Notes: generated by a model not told the origin, from the letters alone. A DNA stretch of 9,618 bases from Pseudomonadota bacterium (GCA_023437755.1 JAEZFJ010000419.1:1-9618), one strand, 5' to 3'; shown: positions 1 through 6,755, counted from the stretch's first letter. A program made the numbers and translations.

Positions 1-890
1 ATGGCGCCCTTGCCGAACTCCTCGGGCGTCTTGCTGAGGCGCTTCTCGGCGGAATAGGAGGCGAAGGAGGACAGGATGTGTCCGCCGCCCGGCAGCACGC
101 CGAGCAGCGAGCCCAGGCCAGTGCCGCGCAGGATCGGCATGATGATGCGGCGGATGTCCTCGCGGGTGAGCCAGAGGTTGGAGACCTTGCTGACCCCGAC
201 CTCGCGCTCGTTCTCGCGCTCAAGGTTGCGCAGGATCTCGGCGACACCGAAGACGCCCACGGCGACGGCGACGAAGTTGAGGCCGCCGAACAGTTCGCGC
301 ACCCCGAAGGTGAAGCGCGGAGTGCCGGTATAGATGTCCTGCCCCACCATGCCGAGCAGCAGGCCGAGCACGATCATGCCCAGCGCCTTGAGGATCGAGC
401 CATGCGCGAGCGCGATGGAGACCAGGAGGCCGAGGACGATCAGCGAGAAGTATTCAGGTGCGCCGAAATTGAGTGCGGCGCGGGCCAGGGGCGGGGCGAA
501 GAAGGCCAGCAGGAGCGTCGCCACCGAGCCGGCGAAGAAGGAGCCAATGGCAGCGGAGGCCAGCGCCGGACCCGCCCTGCCCTGCCGCGCCATCTGGTAG
601 CCGTCGATGGCGGTGACGGCAGCGGAGGATTCCCCGGGCAGGTTGATGAGGATGGCCGTGGTGGAGCCGCCATACTGGGCGCCGTAGTAGATGCCGGCCA
701 GCATGATCAGCGCCGTTTCGGCGTTGAGCGTGAAGGTGATCGGCAGGAGCATGGCGATGGTGGCCGTGGGGCCAATGCCGGGCAGAACGCCGACCAGGGT
801 GCCGAGCAGCACACCGAGGAAGCAGTAGAGGATGTTGACCGGGTCGAGGGCGACGGTGAAGCCCAGCGCGAGGGAGGAGAGCAGGTCCAT
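1..890 (-). CDS. tctA: TctA, large membrane subunit of tripartite tricarboxylate transporter (3' part missing)
   Basis: This is the large integral-membrane permease of the TTT family, which takes up a carboxylate delivered by TctC using an ion gradient. About 296 codons are present. The frame stays open to the left edge, so roughly the last 40% of a usual ~500-residue TctA lies outside. The protein starts MDLLSSLALGFTVALDPVNI and has successive hydrophobic segments. Two copies of the family's glycine/proline motif are visible: LVGVLPGIGPTATIAMLLP near residues 31-49, and GLGSLLGVLPGGGH near 257-270. This internal duplication is typical of TctA. The start at 890 has AGGAG seven bases upstream and lies 10 bases after the tctB stop, so the two are probably translated from one mRNA. 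The family is certain; the substrate cannot be read from the sequence. Confidence 0.95.
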   Translation of the reverse strand, partial: MDLLSSLALGFTVALDPVNILYCFLGVLLGTLVGVLPGIGPTATIAMLLPITFTLNAETALIMLAGIYYGAQYGGSTTAILINLPGESSAAVTAIDGYQMARQGRAGPALASAAIGSFFAGSVATLLLAFFAPPLARAALNFGAPEYFSLIVLGLLVSIALAHGSILKALGMIVLGLLLGMVGQDIYTGTPRFTFGVRELFGGLNFVAVAVGVFGVAEILRNLERENEREVGVSKVSNLWLTREDIRRIIMPILRGTGLGSLLGVLPGGGHILSSFASYSAEKRLSKTPEEFGKGA

Positions 891-900
891 AGCGTGTCTC

Positions 901-1362
901 CTAGAACCGCAGCCAGGGGCCGAACCAGGGGACCAGCAGCCCCAGGCCGACAATGAAGATCAGAAAGCACAGCACGCAAAGCCCGACGCTGACCACCAGC
1001 GAGGAGAGGATGGTGTTGCGGCGGCTCGACATGGCGGTGGCGAAGCCCGCGATCAGCACAACGGGAATGAAGCCGAGGCCGCGGATGGTGGCGGCGAAGA
1101 AGATGATGGTGCCGAGCACCAGGGCCATGCCGCGCCAGGGCCAGGGGGGTGCTGCCTCCTCGTCGGGACTGCTGAGGCCCTTGAAGGCGACGGCAACGCC
1201 GAGCAGCACCAGAATGCCGCCAAGCACAACGGGCATGAAACCCGGTCCCATGCGGAAGGGCGTGCCGAAGTCGTAGCGCAGCGCCTCAAGCGCGAAATAC
1301 GAGCCGAAGGCGATGAACATGGCCGCCGAGGCCAGGTCGTTCCGGGAAGCGTTGAGCACCAT
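901..1362 (-). CDS. tctB: TctB, small membrane subunit of tripartite tricarboxylate transporter
   Basis: A 153-residue hydrophobic protein matching the size and layout of TctB, the poorly conserved small membrane subunit of TTT transporters that partners TctA. Hydrophobic stretches lie near residues 13-28, 39-60, 77-110 (long enough for two spans) and 116-146, with a short charged loop (SSPDEEAAP) near 64-72. The motif FRMGPGFMPVVLGG near 36-49 is typical of the family, where a Gly-Pro-Gly-hydrophobic-Pro segment opens the second membrane span. The start at 1362 follows AGGGGG about four bases upstream. It sits between tctC (64-base gap containing a hairpin) and tctA (10-base gap), the usual C-B-A order. 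Identification rests on topology, this motif and context. Confidence 0.93.
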   Translation of the reverse strand: MVLNASRNDLASAAMFIAFGSYFALEALRYDFGTPFRMGPGFMPVVLGGILVLLGVAVAFKGLSSPDEEAAPPWPWRGMALVLGTIIFFAATIRGLGFIPVVLIAGFATAMSSRRNTILSSLVVSVGLCVLCFLIFIVGLGLLVPWFGPWLRF

Positions 1363-1379
1363 TGTCCCCCTGATGCGAC

Positions 1380-1409
1380 AGGTCTCCGGCCCCGGAGGGT
1401 CGGAGACCT
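1380..1409 (-). terminator. Hairpin in the tctC-tctB gap with UNCG-type tetraloop (mRNA stabiliser or attenuator)
   Basis: GGTCTCCG (1381-1388) is the exact reverse complement of 1401-1408, and an A-T pair at 1380/1409 extends it to 9 bp. In the minus-strand RNA an A.C mismatch is followed by three more G-C pairs closed by a UCCG loop, i.e. C(UCCG)G, a member of the very stable cUNCGg tetraloop class. On the plus strand the loop would be CGGA, so the design favours the minus-strand transcript. No U-run follows, so full intrinsic termination is unlikely. A hairpin downstream of a binding-protein gene commonly protects its mRNA from 3' decay or partly attenuates transcription, giving more TctC than TctBA. 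That role is inferred. Confidence 0.6.
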
Positions 1410-1426
1410 CGTTCGGTTCGGAGCGC

Positions 1427-2410
1427 TTACTGCGCGGCCACGCCAGCGGCGGCGATCACCTCACCCCAGAGGGCGATCTGCTCGTCGAGGCGCTGCGACA
1501 GGGCTTCGGGCGCCGCATCTTCGGCGCTGACGGGAGCGGTGCCGAGATCGGCGAAGCTGGTCGCCACGGTCTCGTTGGTCAGCGCCGTCTGCAACGCCTG
1601 GGTCAGACGCTCGATGATGGCAGGGTCGGTGCCGGCCGGAGCGTAGAGGCCGTGCCAGATGGACAGCTCGAAGTCCTCTATGCCGCCTTCGGCCATGGTC
1701 GGCACGTCGGGCAGAACGTCGATGCGCTCGGGGGTGGTCACGGCGTAGGCCTTGATCTCGCCGGCCTGGATCTGGGAGGTGGTGTTGGTGGTCTGATCGC
1801 ACATCATGTCGATCTGGCCGCCCAGCAGGTCGGTCATGGCCGGGCCGGTGCCCTGGTAGGGCACTTCGGTCATCTTGGTGTCGAGCGCGTCCATGAACAG
1901 CAGGCCGCAGAGCTGGCTGGCAGCACCGATGCCGGCATTGGCGTAGGTGACGTTCTCGCCGTTCTCCTTGACGTGGGCGATCAGGTCCTCGAGCGTTTCG
2001 GGCTCGAAGTCCTTGCGGGCGACGATGGTCATCGGCACTTCGGTGACGAGGCCGATGGGCTCGAAGTCGGTGGTGGGATCGTAAGGCAGGCTGGCGTAGA
2101 GCGCCGGGGCGGTGGACATGCCGATGTGGTGCAGCAGCAGGGTGTAGCCGTCATTGGTGGCGGCAGCGACCTGACCGGCACCCAGGGTACCGCCGGCACC
2201 GCCGACATTCTGCACCACCACCTGCTGGCCGAGATCGTCGCTCATGGCAGCGGCGACGAGACGGGTCACGGTGTCGGTGGGGCCACCGGCAGAGAAGGGC
2301 ACGACGATGGTGATGGGCTGGGTCGGATAGTCCTGCGCCATGGCGGATGGGGCCGCCAGGGCAGTTCCGGCGACCAGGGCGGCAGCCAGCATGGTGGAGA
2401 TGGTCTTCAT
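1427..2410 (-). CDS. tctC: TctC/Bug-type periplasmic solute-binding protein of the TTT system
   Basis: The extracytoplasmic substrate-binding subunit, which captures a carboxylate in the periplasm and hands it to TctAB. It has 327 residues, the usual length. A Sec signal peptide (MKTISTMLAAALVAGTALAA) probably ends at AMA|Q, residues 25/26. The mature start QDYPTQPITIVVPFSAGGPTD is characteristic of the Bug/TctC fold; its PFSAGG and the later NVGGAGGTLGA form ligand-binding loops in characterised members. Later family features are the GLLFMDAL region, the VPYQGTGPAMTDLLGGQID motif and VLPDVPTMAE. The start at 2410 is preceded by GGGAGGAAAAATCA, a good ribosome site. An upstream extension to 2488 would spoil the signal peptide and overlap the sigma-54 promoter, so it is rejected. 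This is the first gene of tctCBA. The ligand is unknown; Bug proteins bind many carboxylates. Confidence 0.95.
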   Translation of the reverse strand: MKTISTMLAAALVAGTALAAPSAMAQDYPTQPITIVVPFSAGGPTDTVTRLVAAAMSDDLGQQVVVQNVGGAGGTLGAGQVAAATNDGYTLLLHHIGMSTAPALYASLPYDPTTDFEPIGLVTEVPMTIVARKDFEPETLEDLIAHVKENGENVTYANAGIGAASQLCGLLFMDALDTKMTEVPYQGTGPAMTDLLGGQIDMMCDQTTNTTSQIQAGEIKAYAVTTPERIDVLPDVPTMAEGGIEDFELSIWHGLYAPAGTDPAIIERLTQALQTALTNETVATSFADLGTAPVSAEDAAPEALSQRLDEQIALWGEVIAAAGVAAQ

Positions 2411-2471
2411 TGATTTTTCCTCCCGAGTTTTTGGGGCGGTCCGGATTCCTCGCCGGGCCTGGTGCAGACAT

Positions 2472-2487
2472 AGCAAGCCACGTGCCA
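2472..2487 (-). promoter_or_regulatory. Sigma-54 (RpoN) promoter for tctCBA
   Basis: Read on the minus strand this is TGGCACG-TGGC-TTGCT, an exact match to the sigma-54 consensus TGGCACG-N4-TTGCW, with the required GG and GC dinucleotides 10 bases apart. Transcription would begin about 12 bases past the GC element, near 2462, leaving a ~50-base leader before the tctC start at 2410. It points at tctC and away from the divergent kinase gene. RpoN promoters need a bacterial enhancer-binding protein, and one is encoded at 4465-5835. The core match is seen directly; its use in the cell is inferred. Confidence 0.88.
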
Positions 2488-2530
2488 CGCAGCAGGTGCA
2501 AGGCAGCCATGCGCATTTGCCTGAATAAGG

Positions 2531-2588
2531 CTGGCGTGCCAGGCAGAAAGTTGCTCAACTGTGGCGACAGAGCGGGCAACTTCTTGCC
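2531..2588. promoter_or_regulatory. Cluster of dyads: candidate enhancer (UAS) sites for the divergent NtrC-type activator
   Basis: Upstream of the sigma-54 promoter, three short inverted repeats occur in succession: CTGGC-GT-GCCAG (2531-2542), AGTTG-CT-CAACT (2549-2560) and GGCAA-CTTC-TTGCC (2575-2588). In addition AAGTTGC (2548-2554) is matched inversely by GCAACTT (2576-2582). Their centres lie roughly 75, 92 and 120 bases upstream of the predicted tctC start point, the normal range for enhancer sites of sigma-54 activators. Which dyad is the true operator cannot be decided by eye. The sites also lie just before or over the 5' end of the kinase gene, so they could allow autoregulation. Confidence 0.4.
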
Positions 2589-2596
2589 TAAGCGCC

Positions 2597-2601
2597 GGAG
2601 G
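2597..2601 (+). promoter_or_regulatory. Ribosome binding site GGAGG that decides the kinase start
   Basis: GGAGG lies 7 bases before a GTG at 2609 and 4 bases before an in-frame GTG at 2606. The frame is also open further upstream to a GTG at 2561, but that one has no Shine-Dalgarno sequence and would add a 16-residue polar leader. The 2609 start is therefore preferred. Confidence 0.6.
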
Positions 2602-2608
2602 AACGGTG

Positions 2609-4468
2609 GTGAGGTGGAGGGGAGTACACGGTTTGCGCCTCGAGCGCCGCCATCTGCTCCTGCTCGGCAGCGGGCTTACGGCGATGCTGCTGGTGGGCTG
2701 GAGCGCCTATGAGGCGACGCTCTCCAGCGCGATCGAGGAGGCCGGCAACGGCGCGCAAAGGCGGCTGGCGCTGTTCGATCGCACGCTCGAGGCGATCATC
2801 GAGCGCTTCCACTACCTGCCGGTGGCGATCTCGCAGGCGCGCGAAACGCGAACGGCGCTCGAGGATCCGAGCGATGCCGTGGCAGCGGAGGCCGCCAACG
2901 GCTTTCTCAGCCGGCTCAACGAGACCGCCGGGGCGAGCGAACTGTTCCTGATGGATCTCAGCGGCGCGGTGGTGGCGGCCAGCAACTGGTGGACGCTGAC
3001 CAGCCTGGTCGGCACCAATTACGAGTTCCGGCCATATTTTTCCGAGGCAATGCAGCACGGCAGCGCCGAGTACTACGCCTTCGGCATCTCCACCAACGTG
3101 CCCGGCCATTTCCTCTCGCAGCGGGTGGATGGGCCGGACGGGCCACTCGGGGTGGCGGTGACCAAGATCAACCTCGGCGAGATCGAGGCAACGTGGTGGC
3201 GGTCGGGAGAGCTGATTGCCATTCTGGACGTCAACGACGTCGCCATTCTGTCGACGCGGCCGGACTGGCGCTACCGGCCGCTCAAGACCATCGCAGCCAA
3301 TCAGGTGGACGCGGTGGCGAGCCAGCAGCGCTATGGTGAGGCGGGAATCGAGAATGCCGGCATCATCAGCGATCGCTGGCCGTCGCGCGGCGCCGAGTTC
3401 GCCCACATCGCCAGCAGCGACCCGGAAACGTCGGGCTATTTTCTCCTGCGCGAGTTGCGGCTGCCCAAGCACGGCTGGCGGCTGGTGTCGTTCACCCCAC
3501 TGGCGCCGCTGCAGGGCACGGCGCTGACCACGGCGGGTGCTGCGGCACTCGGCACCGCGGCCCTTATGCTGCTGATCGTGCTGTTGGTGCAGCGGCGGCG
3601 TCAGATCGCGCAGCGGCTCGCCGACCGGGAGCGGCTGGAACAGCGGGTGGCGGAGCGCACCGAAGACCTCCATATCGCCAACGAGGCGCTGCGGGCGGAA
3701 ATCGCCGAGCGGGTGGCAGCGGAAAAGGCGCAGGCCGAGGCGCAGGCGAGCCTGGTCCAGGCTGCCAAGCTGGCAAGCCTCGGGCAGGCGCTGGCGGGCG
3801 TCGCCCATGAGGTGAGCCAGCCGGTGGCGGCGCTGACGACCCACCTCGCCAGCGCCAAGCTGCTTGCGGCGCAGCGGCAGGATCCGGAGATCGGGGGCAT
3901 CCTCACCACGATGGACAAGGTGGTGGACCGGCTGGCGGCGCTGACCGGGCACCTCAAGACTTTCGCCCGCAAGCAGAGCGAGGCGCCGATGGAGGCAGAC
4001 ACGACCAGCGTGATCAGCAACGCGCTCGAACTGGTGGACCACAAGCTGCGCGCGTTCGGGATCGACACGGAGTATCGCCGCCCCAACCGCGCCCTGCGCG
4101 TTCGCGGCAACCCGGTGCATCTGGAGCAGGTGATGATCAACCTGATCACCAACGCGGCGGATGCGATGGAACACGCAGCGGTGCGGGTGCTGTCCATCGG
4201 CGCCGCTGAAACCGACGGGCAGGTCGAGATCACCGTGGCGGACACCGGGGCGGGTGTGGCACCGGGCGACCTGCCGATCCTGTTCGACCCGTTCTATTCG
4301 ACAAAGGAGGCCGGACGGGGGCTCGGGCTCGGGCTTTCAATTTCCTACGGCCTGGTGCGGGACCTCGGCGGCACGATTGCCGTGCAAAGCCGGCCCGGAC
4401 ACGGGGCCGCCTTCACCGTGCGGCTGCCGTTGATGGCCACGGCCCAAAGCGAAAGTGTGACCGTATGA
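2609..4468 (+). CDS. DctB-like membrane sensor histidine kinase
   Basis: A membrane-bound histidine kinase of about 619 residues, probably sensing a carboxylate in the periplasm and phosphorylating the activator encoded next to it. Order of parts: TM1 (about 15-33), a ~270-residue periplasmic double-Cache/PAS-type domain, TM2 (about 305-330), a coiled coil (ERLEQRVAERTEDL and on), then HisKA with the H-box GVAHEVSQPVAAL (phospho-acceptor His400). The HATPase part has an N-box with NLITNAAD (511-518), a G1 box DTGAG (545-549), the F-box FDPFYSTK and a G2 box GLGLGLS (571-577). The sensor domain carries RPYF (141-144), which is typical of DctB and its relatives. All catalytic boxes look intact. 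No cytoplasmic PAS domain is seen. GTG start at 2609; 2606 and 2561 are alternatives. It overlaps the activator gene by ATGA. The signal could be any small carboxylate; a TTT substrate is inferred from the neighbours. Confidence 0.93.
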   Translation: MRWRGVHGLRLERRHLLLLGSGLTAMLLVGWSAYEATLSSAIEEAGNGAQRRLALFDRTLEAIIERFHYLPVAISQARETRTALEDPSDAVAAEAANGFLSRLNETAGASELFLMDLSGAVVAASNWWTLTSLVGTNYEFRPYFSEAMQHGSAEYYAFGISTNVPGHFLSQRVDGPDGPLGVAVTKINLGEIEATWWRSGELIAILDVNDVAILSTRPDWRYRPLKTIAANQVDAVASQQRYGEAGIENAGIISDRWPSRGAEFAHIASSDPETSGYFLLRELRLPKHGWRLVSFTPLAPLQGTALTTAGAAALGTAALMLLIVLLVQRRRQIAQRLADRERLEQRVAERTEDLHIANEALRAEIAERVAAEKAQAEAQASLVQAAKLASLGQALAGVAHEVSQPVAALTTHLASAKLLAAQRQDPEIGGILTTMDKVVDRLAALTGHLKTFARKQSEAPMEADTTSVISNALELVDHKLRAFGIDTEYRRPNRALRVRGNPVHLEQVMINLITNAADAMEHAAVRVLSIGAAETDGQVEITVADTGAGVAPGDLPILFDPFYSTKEAGRGLGLGLSISYGLVRDLGGTIAVQSRPGHGAAFTVRLPLMATAQSESVTV

Positions 4469-5835
4469 GCGAACCCGTCGTGCTGATCGTCGATGACGAG
4501 GAGATGGTCCGCACCGCGCTGGCGCAGTGGCTGCGGTTGTCGGGCTTCCGGACGGAGGCTGCAAGCAACAGCGCCGAGGCGCTGGCGGTGCTGGACGACG
4601 TGCGGCCGGACGTGGTGCTGACTGATGTCCGGATGCCGGGCATGTCGGGGCTCGACCTGTTGCGGACGGTGCGGGACCGCGCCCTACCCTCGGAGGTGAT
4701 CCTGATCACCGGCCATGGCGACGTGCCGATGGCGGTGGAGGCCATGCGCGGCGGCGCCTTCGATTTCCTGCAGAAGCCCTATGTGCCGGACCAACTGGTC
4801 GCCAGCCTGCGCCGTGCGGCCAGCCAGGCGGCGCTCAAGCGGGAGGTCGCCGATCTGAGGCGGCGGCTCGACGGCGGGGAGAACGAGTTGGCGGCGCGCC
4901 TGATCGGCTCTTCGCCGGTGATGGAGGACCTGCGGCGGACAGTGCGCGACCTGGCGCCGATCCCGACCGATGTCATCGTGCTCGGGGAGACCGGGACCGG
5001 CAAGGAGGTGGTGGCCCGGTGCCTCCACGACTTCTCGCCACGCGCAAAGGGCCCGTTCGTGGCGGTGAACTGCGCCGCCATTCCGGCTGAACTGATCGAG
5101 TCGGAACTGTTCGGGCACGAGGCCGGCGCCTTCACCGGCGCCCGTGGACAGAGGCTGGGCAAGTTCGAGTTTGCCAATGGCGGGACGCTGCTGCTGGACG
5201 AGGTCGAGTCGATGCCGCTGCTGGCCCAGGCCAAGGTGTTGCGGGTGATTCAAGAACGCACGGTGGAGCGGCTCGGCTCGAACCGGCAAATTGCGCTCGA
5301 CCTGCGGATCGTCGCGGCGTCCAAGGTGGACCTGGCAGCGGAGGCGCAGGCGGGACGGTTCCGGGCGGACCTGTTTTACCGGCTCAACATGGCGACGCTC
5401 CGGCTCCCGCCGCTCCGCGACCGGGGTGAAGACTGCGTCTTGCTGTTCCACCACTTTGCCGAGCAGGCAGCTCAGCGCTTTGGCCGGGCAGTGCCGCAAT
5501 TGCATCCGGCAGACGTCAATGCGCTGATGACGCATAGCTGGCCGGGCAATGTGCGGGAGTTACGGGCGGCGGCGGACCGGTTCGCGCTCGGTATCGAGGC
5601 GGCCGGCCGGTCACTGGCGGGAATGCTGAACCCGCAGGAGCAGGCGGCGCCTGCATCGGGGCAGAGCCTCGCGGACCGGGTGGCAGCCTATGAGCGTCAC
5701 ATCATCGAAGCGGAACTGGCGCGCAACAACGGCTCCGTGGCCGCGGCCGCCGAAGTGCTGCAGGTGCCGCGTCGGACGCTCACCGAGAAGATGGGGCGCC
5801 TCGGGGTCCGCCGAAAGGCAGTTGAACAGGTCTAG
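4465..5835 (+). CDS. DctD/NtrC-family sigma-54-dependent response regulator
   Basis: A 456-residue transcription activator of RNA polymerase-sigma-54. The receiver domain (about 4-118) has the acidic pair D10/D11, phospho-acceptor D54, T82 and K104. The AAA+ domain (about 150-375) has Walker A GETGTGKE (174-181), the sigma-54 contact loop GAFTGA (221-226), Walker B TLLLDE (near 244-249) and the WPGNVRELR motif near its end. A Fis-type helix-turn-helix closes the protein (VAAAAEVLQVPRRTLTEKMGRLG), with the PRRTL-EKM form typical of DctD. Nothing essential is missing, so it should bind the enhancer, hydrolyse ATP and open RpoN promoters when phosphorylated. Its ATG overlaps the kinase stop (ATGA), implying coupled translation and a cognate pair. 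The obvious target is the sigma-54 promoter of tctCBA at 2472-2487. The name dctD is not assigned because the neighbouring transporter is not DctA or DctPQM. Confidence 0.95.
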   Translation: MSEPVVLIVDDEEMVRTALAQWLRLSGFRTEAASNSAEALAVLDDVRPDVVLTDVRMPGMSGLDLLRTVRDRALPSEVILITGHGDVPMAVEAMRGGAFDFLQKPYVPDQLVASLRRAASQAALKREVADLRRRLDGGENELAARLIGSSPVMEDLRRTVRDLAPIPTDVIVLGETGTGKEVVARCLHDFSPRAKGPFVAVNCAAIPAELIESELFGHEAGAFTGARGQRLGKFEFANGGTLLLDEVESMPLLAQAKVLRVIQERTVERLGSNRQIALDLRIVAASKVDLAAEAQAGRFRADLFYRLNMATLRLPPLRDRGEDCVLLFHHFAEQAAQRFGRAVPQLHPADVNALMTHSWPGNVRELRAAADRFALGIEAAGRSLAGMLNPQEQAAPASGQSLADRVAAYERHIIEAELARNNGSVAAAAEVLQVPRRTLTEKMGRLGVRRKAVEQV

Positions 5836-5843
5836 CGACCTGT
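5826..5843. terminator. Perfect hairpin over the shared CTAG stop of two convergent genes
   Basis: ACAGGTC (5826-5832) and GACCTGT (5837-5843) are exact reverse complements around a TAGC loop. The CTAG at 5832-5835 provides TAG to the plus-strand activator gene and TAG to the minus-strand response regulator, so both genes end at the apex of this structure. The hairpin forms in either transcript. No U-tract follows on either strand, so it is more likely a 3'-end protector or a weak or Rho-assisted terminator than a classic intrinsic terminator. Confidence 0.5.
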
Positions 5844-6326
5844 CCGCATCAAGCCGGTGATGACCTTTGCCAGACGCTCCTGCGCACCCTGTGGAGCTGT
5901 TTCTGCCGGCGGCACCACGGAGGGACAGGGCAACGGCTCCGTCGGCCGGTCATGGGCTGCATCATGCACCAGAGCAATCAAGTGCCCGAGGTCCAGGGGC
6001 TTGCGCAGCCATGGCGATGACTGGAACCGGCTGGGCGCGTCCTTCTGGTCCTGATCCGTCGCAAAGATAATGGGGGTGGTTCGGCGCGCCAGTTCGTCCG
6101 CCAGGGAATAGACCGTGGTGCCGTATAGCATGACGTCCAGAATGGCGACGTCGACTCCACGCCGCCCCAGCAGGCTTTGCCCGTAGAAAGGGGTCGGAGC
6201 GGGGCCGAGCACGGTGGCCCCGAGTTCGCGCAGTTGGCGGCAGATGTCCGAAGCGACGGAAAAGTCGTCTTCGACCACCAGGATACGCTTGCCCTGCAGA
6301 CTGTCGGCAGAATCGAAGTGGTTCAT
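5832..6326 (-). CDS. Single-domain response regulator with Pro-rich C-terminal tail
   Basis: A 164-residue stand-alone receiver with no DNA-binding or enzymatic output domain. Visible elements: acidic residues E19/D20/D21 in ILVVEDDF, phospho-acceptor D64 in VAILDVML, T90 in PIIFATDQD and K109 in WLRKPLDL. The PxxFAT segment relates it to the alphaproteobacterial FATGUY receivers, but the usual Gly-Tyr after FAT is replaced by Asp-Gln. A tail of about 50 residues (130-164 the most extended: EPLPCPSVVPPAETAPQG) is unlike the compact neighbour. The start at 6326 is chosen because it opens 22 bases after the upstream gene stops and puts the receiver near residue 13; a longer frame to 6440 would run inside that gene. 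The ribosome site is weak, so coupling to the gene before it is likely. Its kinase is not in this window. It probably works as a phosphate sink or a protein-protein switch. Confidence 0.85.
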   Translation of the reverse strand: MNHFDSADSLQGKRILVVEDDFSVASDICRQLRELGATVLGPAPTPFYGQSLLGRRGVDVAILDVMLYGTTVYSLADELARRTTPIIFATDQDQKDAPSRFQSSPWLRKPLDLGHLIALVHDAAHDRPTEPLPCPSVVPPAETAPQGAQERLAKVITGLMRTGR

Positions 6327-6348
6327 GTCCGACCCCGGTCCGTTCACG

Positions 6349-6729
6349 TCACGCGAGGGCGGCGACTGGCTCGAGGAGCGCACGGGCAATGCGGTCGACA
6401 TCGTAGGGCTTTCCGAACCGTTCGACGTCTCCGTAGGCACTAGGGATCATGGTTGCGTCGTACGCAGTGGCAAATACGAAAGGAATACCACGCGAGCGCA
6501 GTTCGTCGGCGAACGGGAAGACGGGCTTGCCCGACAGGTTCACATCGAGGATGGCGATGTCGATGGGACGACCAGCCTCAAGATGTGGGCGAGCATGGTC
6601 GAGCGTGGCGCAGGGGCCGATCACGTCGGCACCCATGCTTTGCAAGGCTTCAACGAGTTCCGCGACAATCATGTAGTCGTCCTCGAGGATCAGGACGCGC
6701 CTGCCCCCAAGGATGTTCTGGTATTGCAT
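6349..6729 (-). CDS. FATGUY-type single-domain response regulator
   Basis: A 126-residue stand-alone receiver domain. It has E16/D17/D18 in VLILEDDY, phospho-acceptor D62 in IAILDVNLSG, T88 in PFVFATAYD and K107 in RFGKPYD. PFVFATAYD is close to the PFxFATGY signature of the FATGUY receivers known from alphaproteobacteria (for example Sma0114 of Sinorhizobium meliloti), which often act with HWE or HisKA2 kinases in stress or catabolite signalling. The start at 6729 has GGAG seven bases upstream. The following gene is a diverged relative: both share the ILxxEDD, LGP/IGP, AILDV and ADEL elements, which suggests an old tandem duplication. No kinase is adjacent, so the partner must be elsewhere in the genome. 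Confidence 0.9.
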   Translation of the reverse strand: MQYQNILGGRRVLILEDDYMIVAELVEALQSMGADVIGPCATLDHARPHLEAGRPIDIAILDVNLSGKPVFPFADELRSRGIPFVFATAYDATMIPSAYGDVERFGKPYDVDRIARALLEPVAALA

Positions 6730-6755
6730 TTTCCGCTCCGCACTAACCTGGCTGG

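Noticed and set aside
78..956. A long plus-strand open frame opposite tctA
   Set aside because: The Glu/Gly/Arg-rich translation is characteristic of an antisense shadow; the minus strand encodes a clear TctA.
1313..2413. A 366-codon plus-strand open frame opposite tctC
   Set aside because: The Gly/His-rich, low-complexity translation has no family features. The opposite strand gives a full TctC with signal peptide and ribosome site.
2411..2488. Extended tctC start at 2488 (26 more residues)
   Set aside because: It would put a charged leader before a clear signal peptide, start upstream of the predicted transcription start and overlap the sigma-54 promoter. The ATG at 2410 has a strong ribosome site.
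2488..2548. IHF site between the candidate enhancers and the sigma-54 promoter
   Set aside because: I looked for the WATCAA-N4-TTR pattern on both strands and found no acceptable match, so none is claimed.
2588..4174. A 528-codon open frame on the minus strand opposite the histidine kinase
   Set aside because: Its translation is rich in Arg, His, Pro and Gln with no domain. The plus-strand frame has a complete kinase with all catalytic boxes, so this is a GC-rich antisense shadow.
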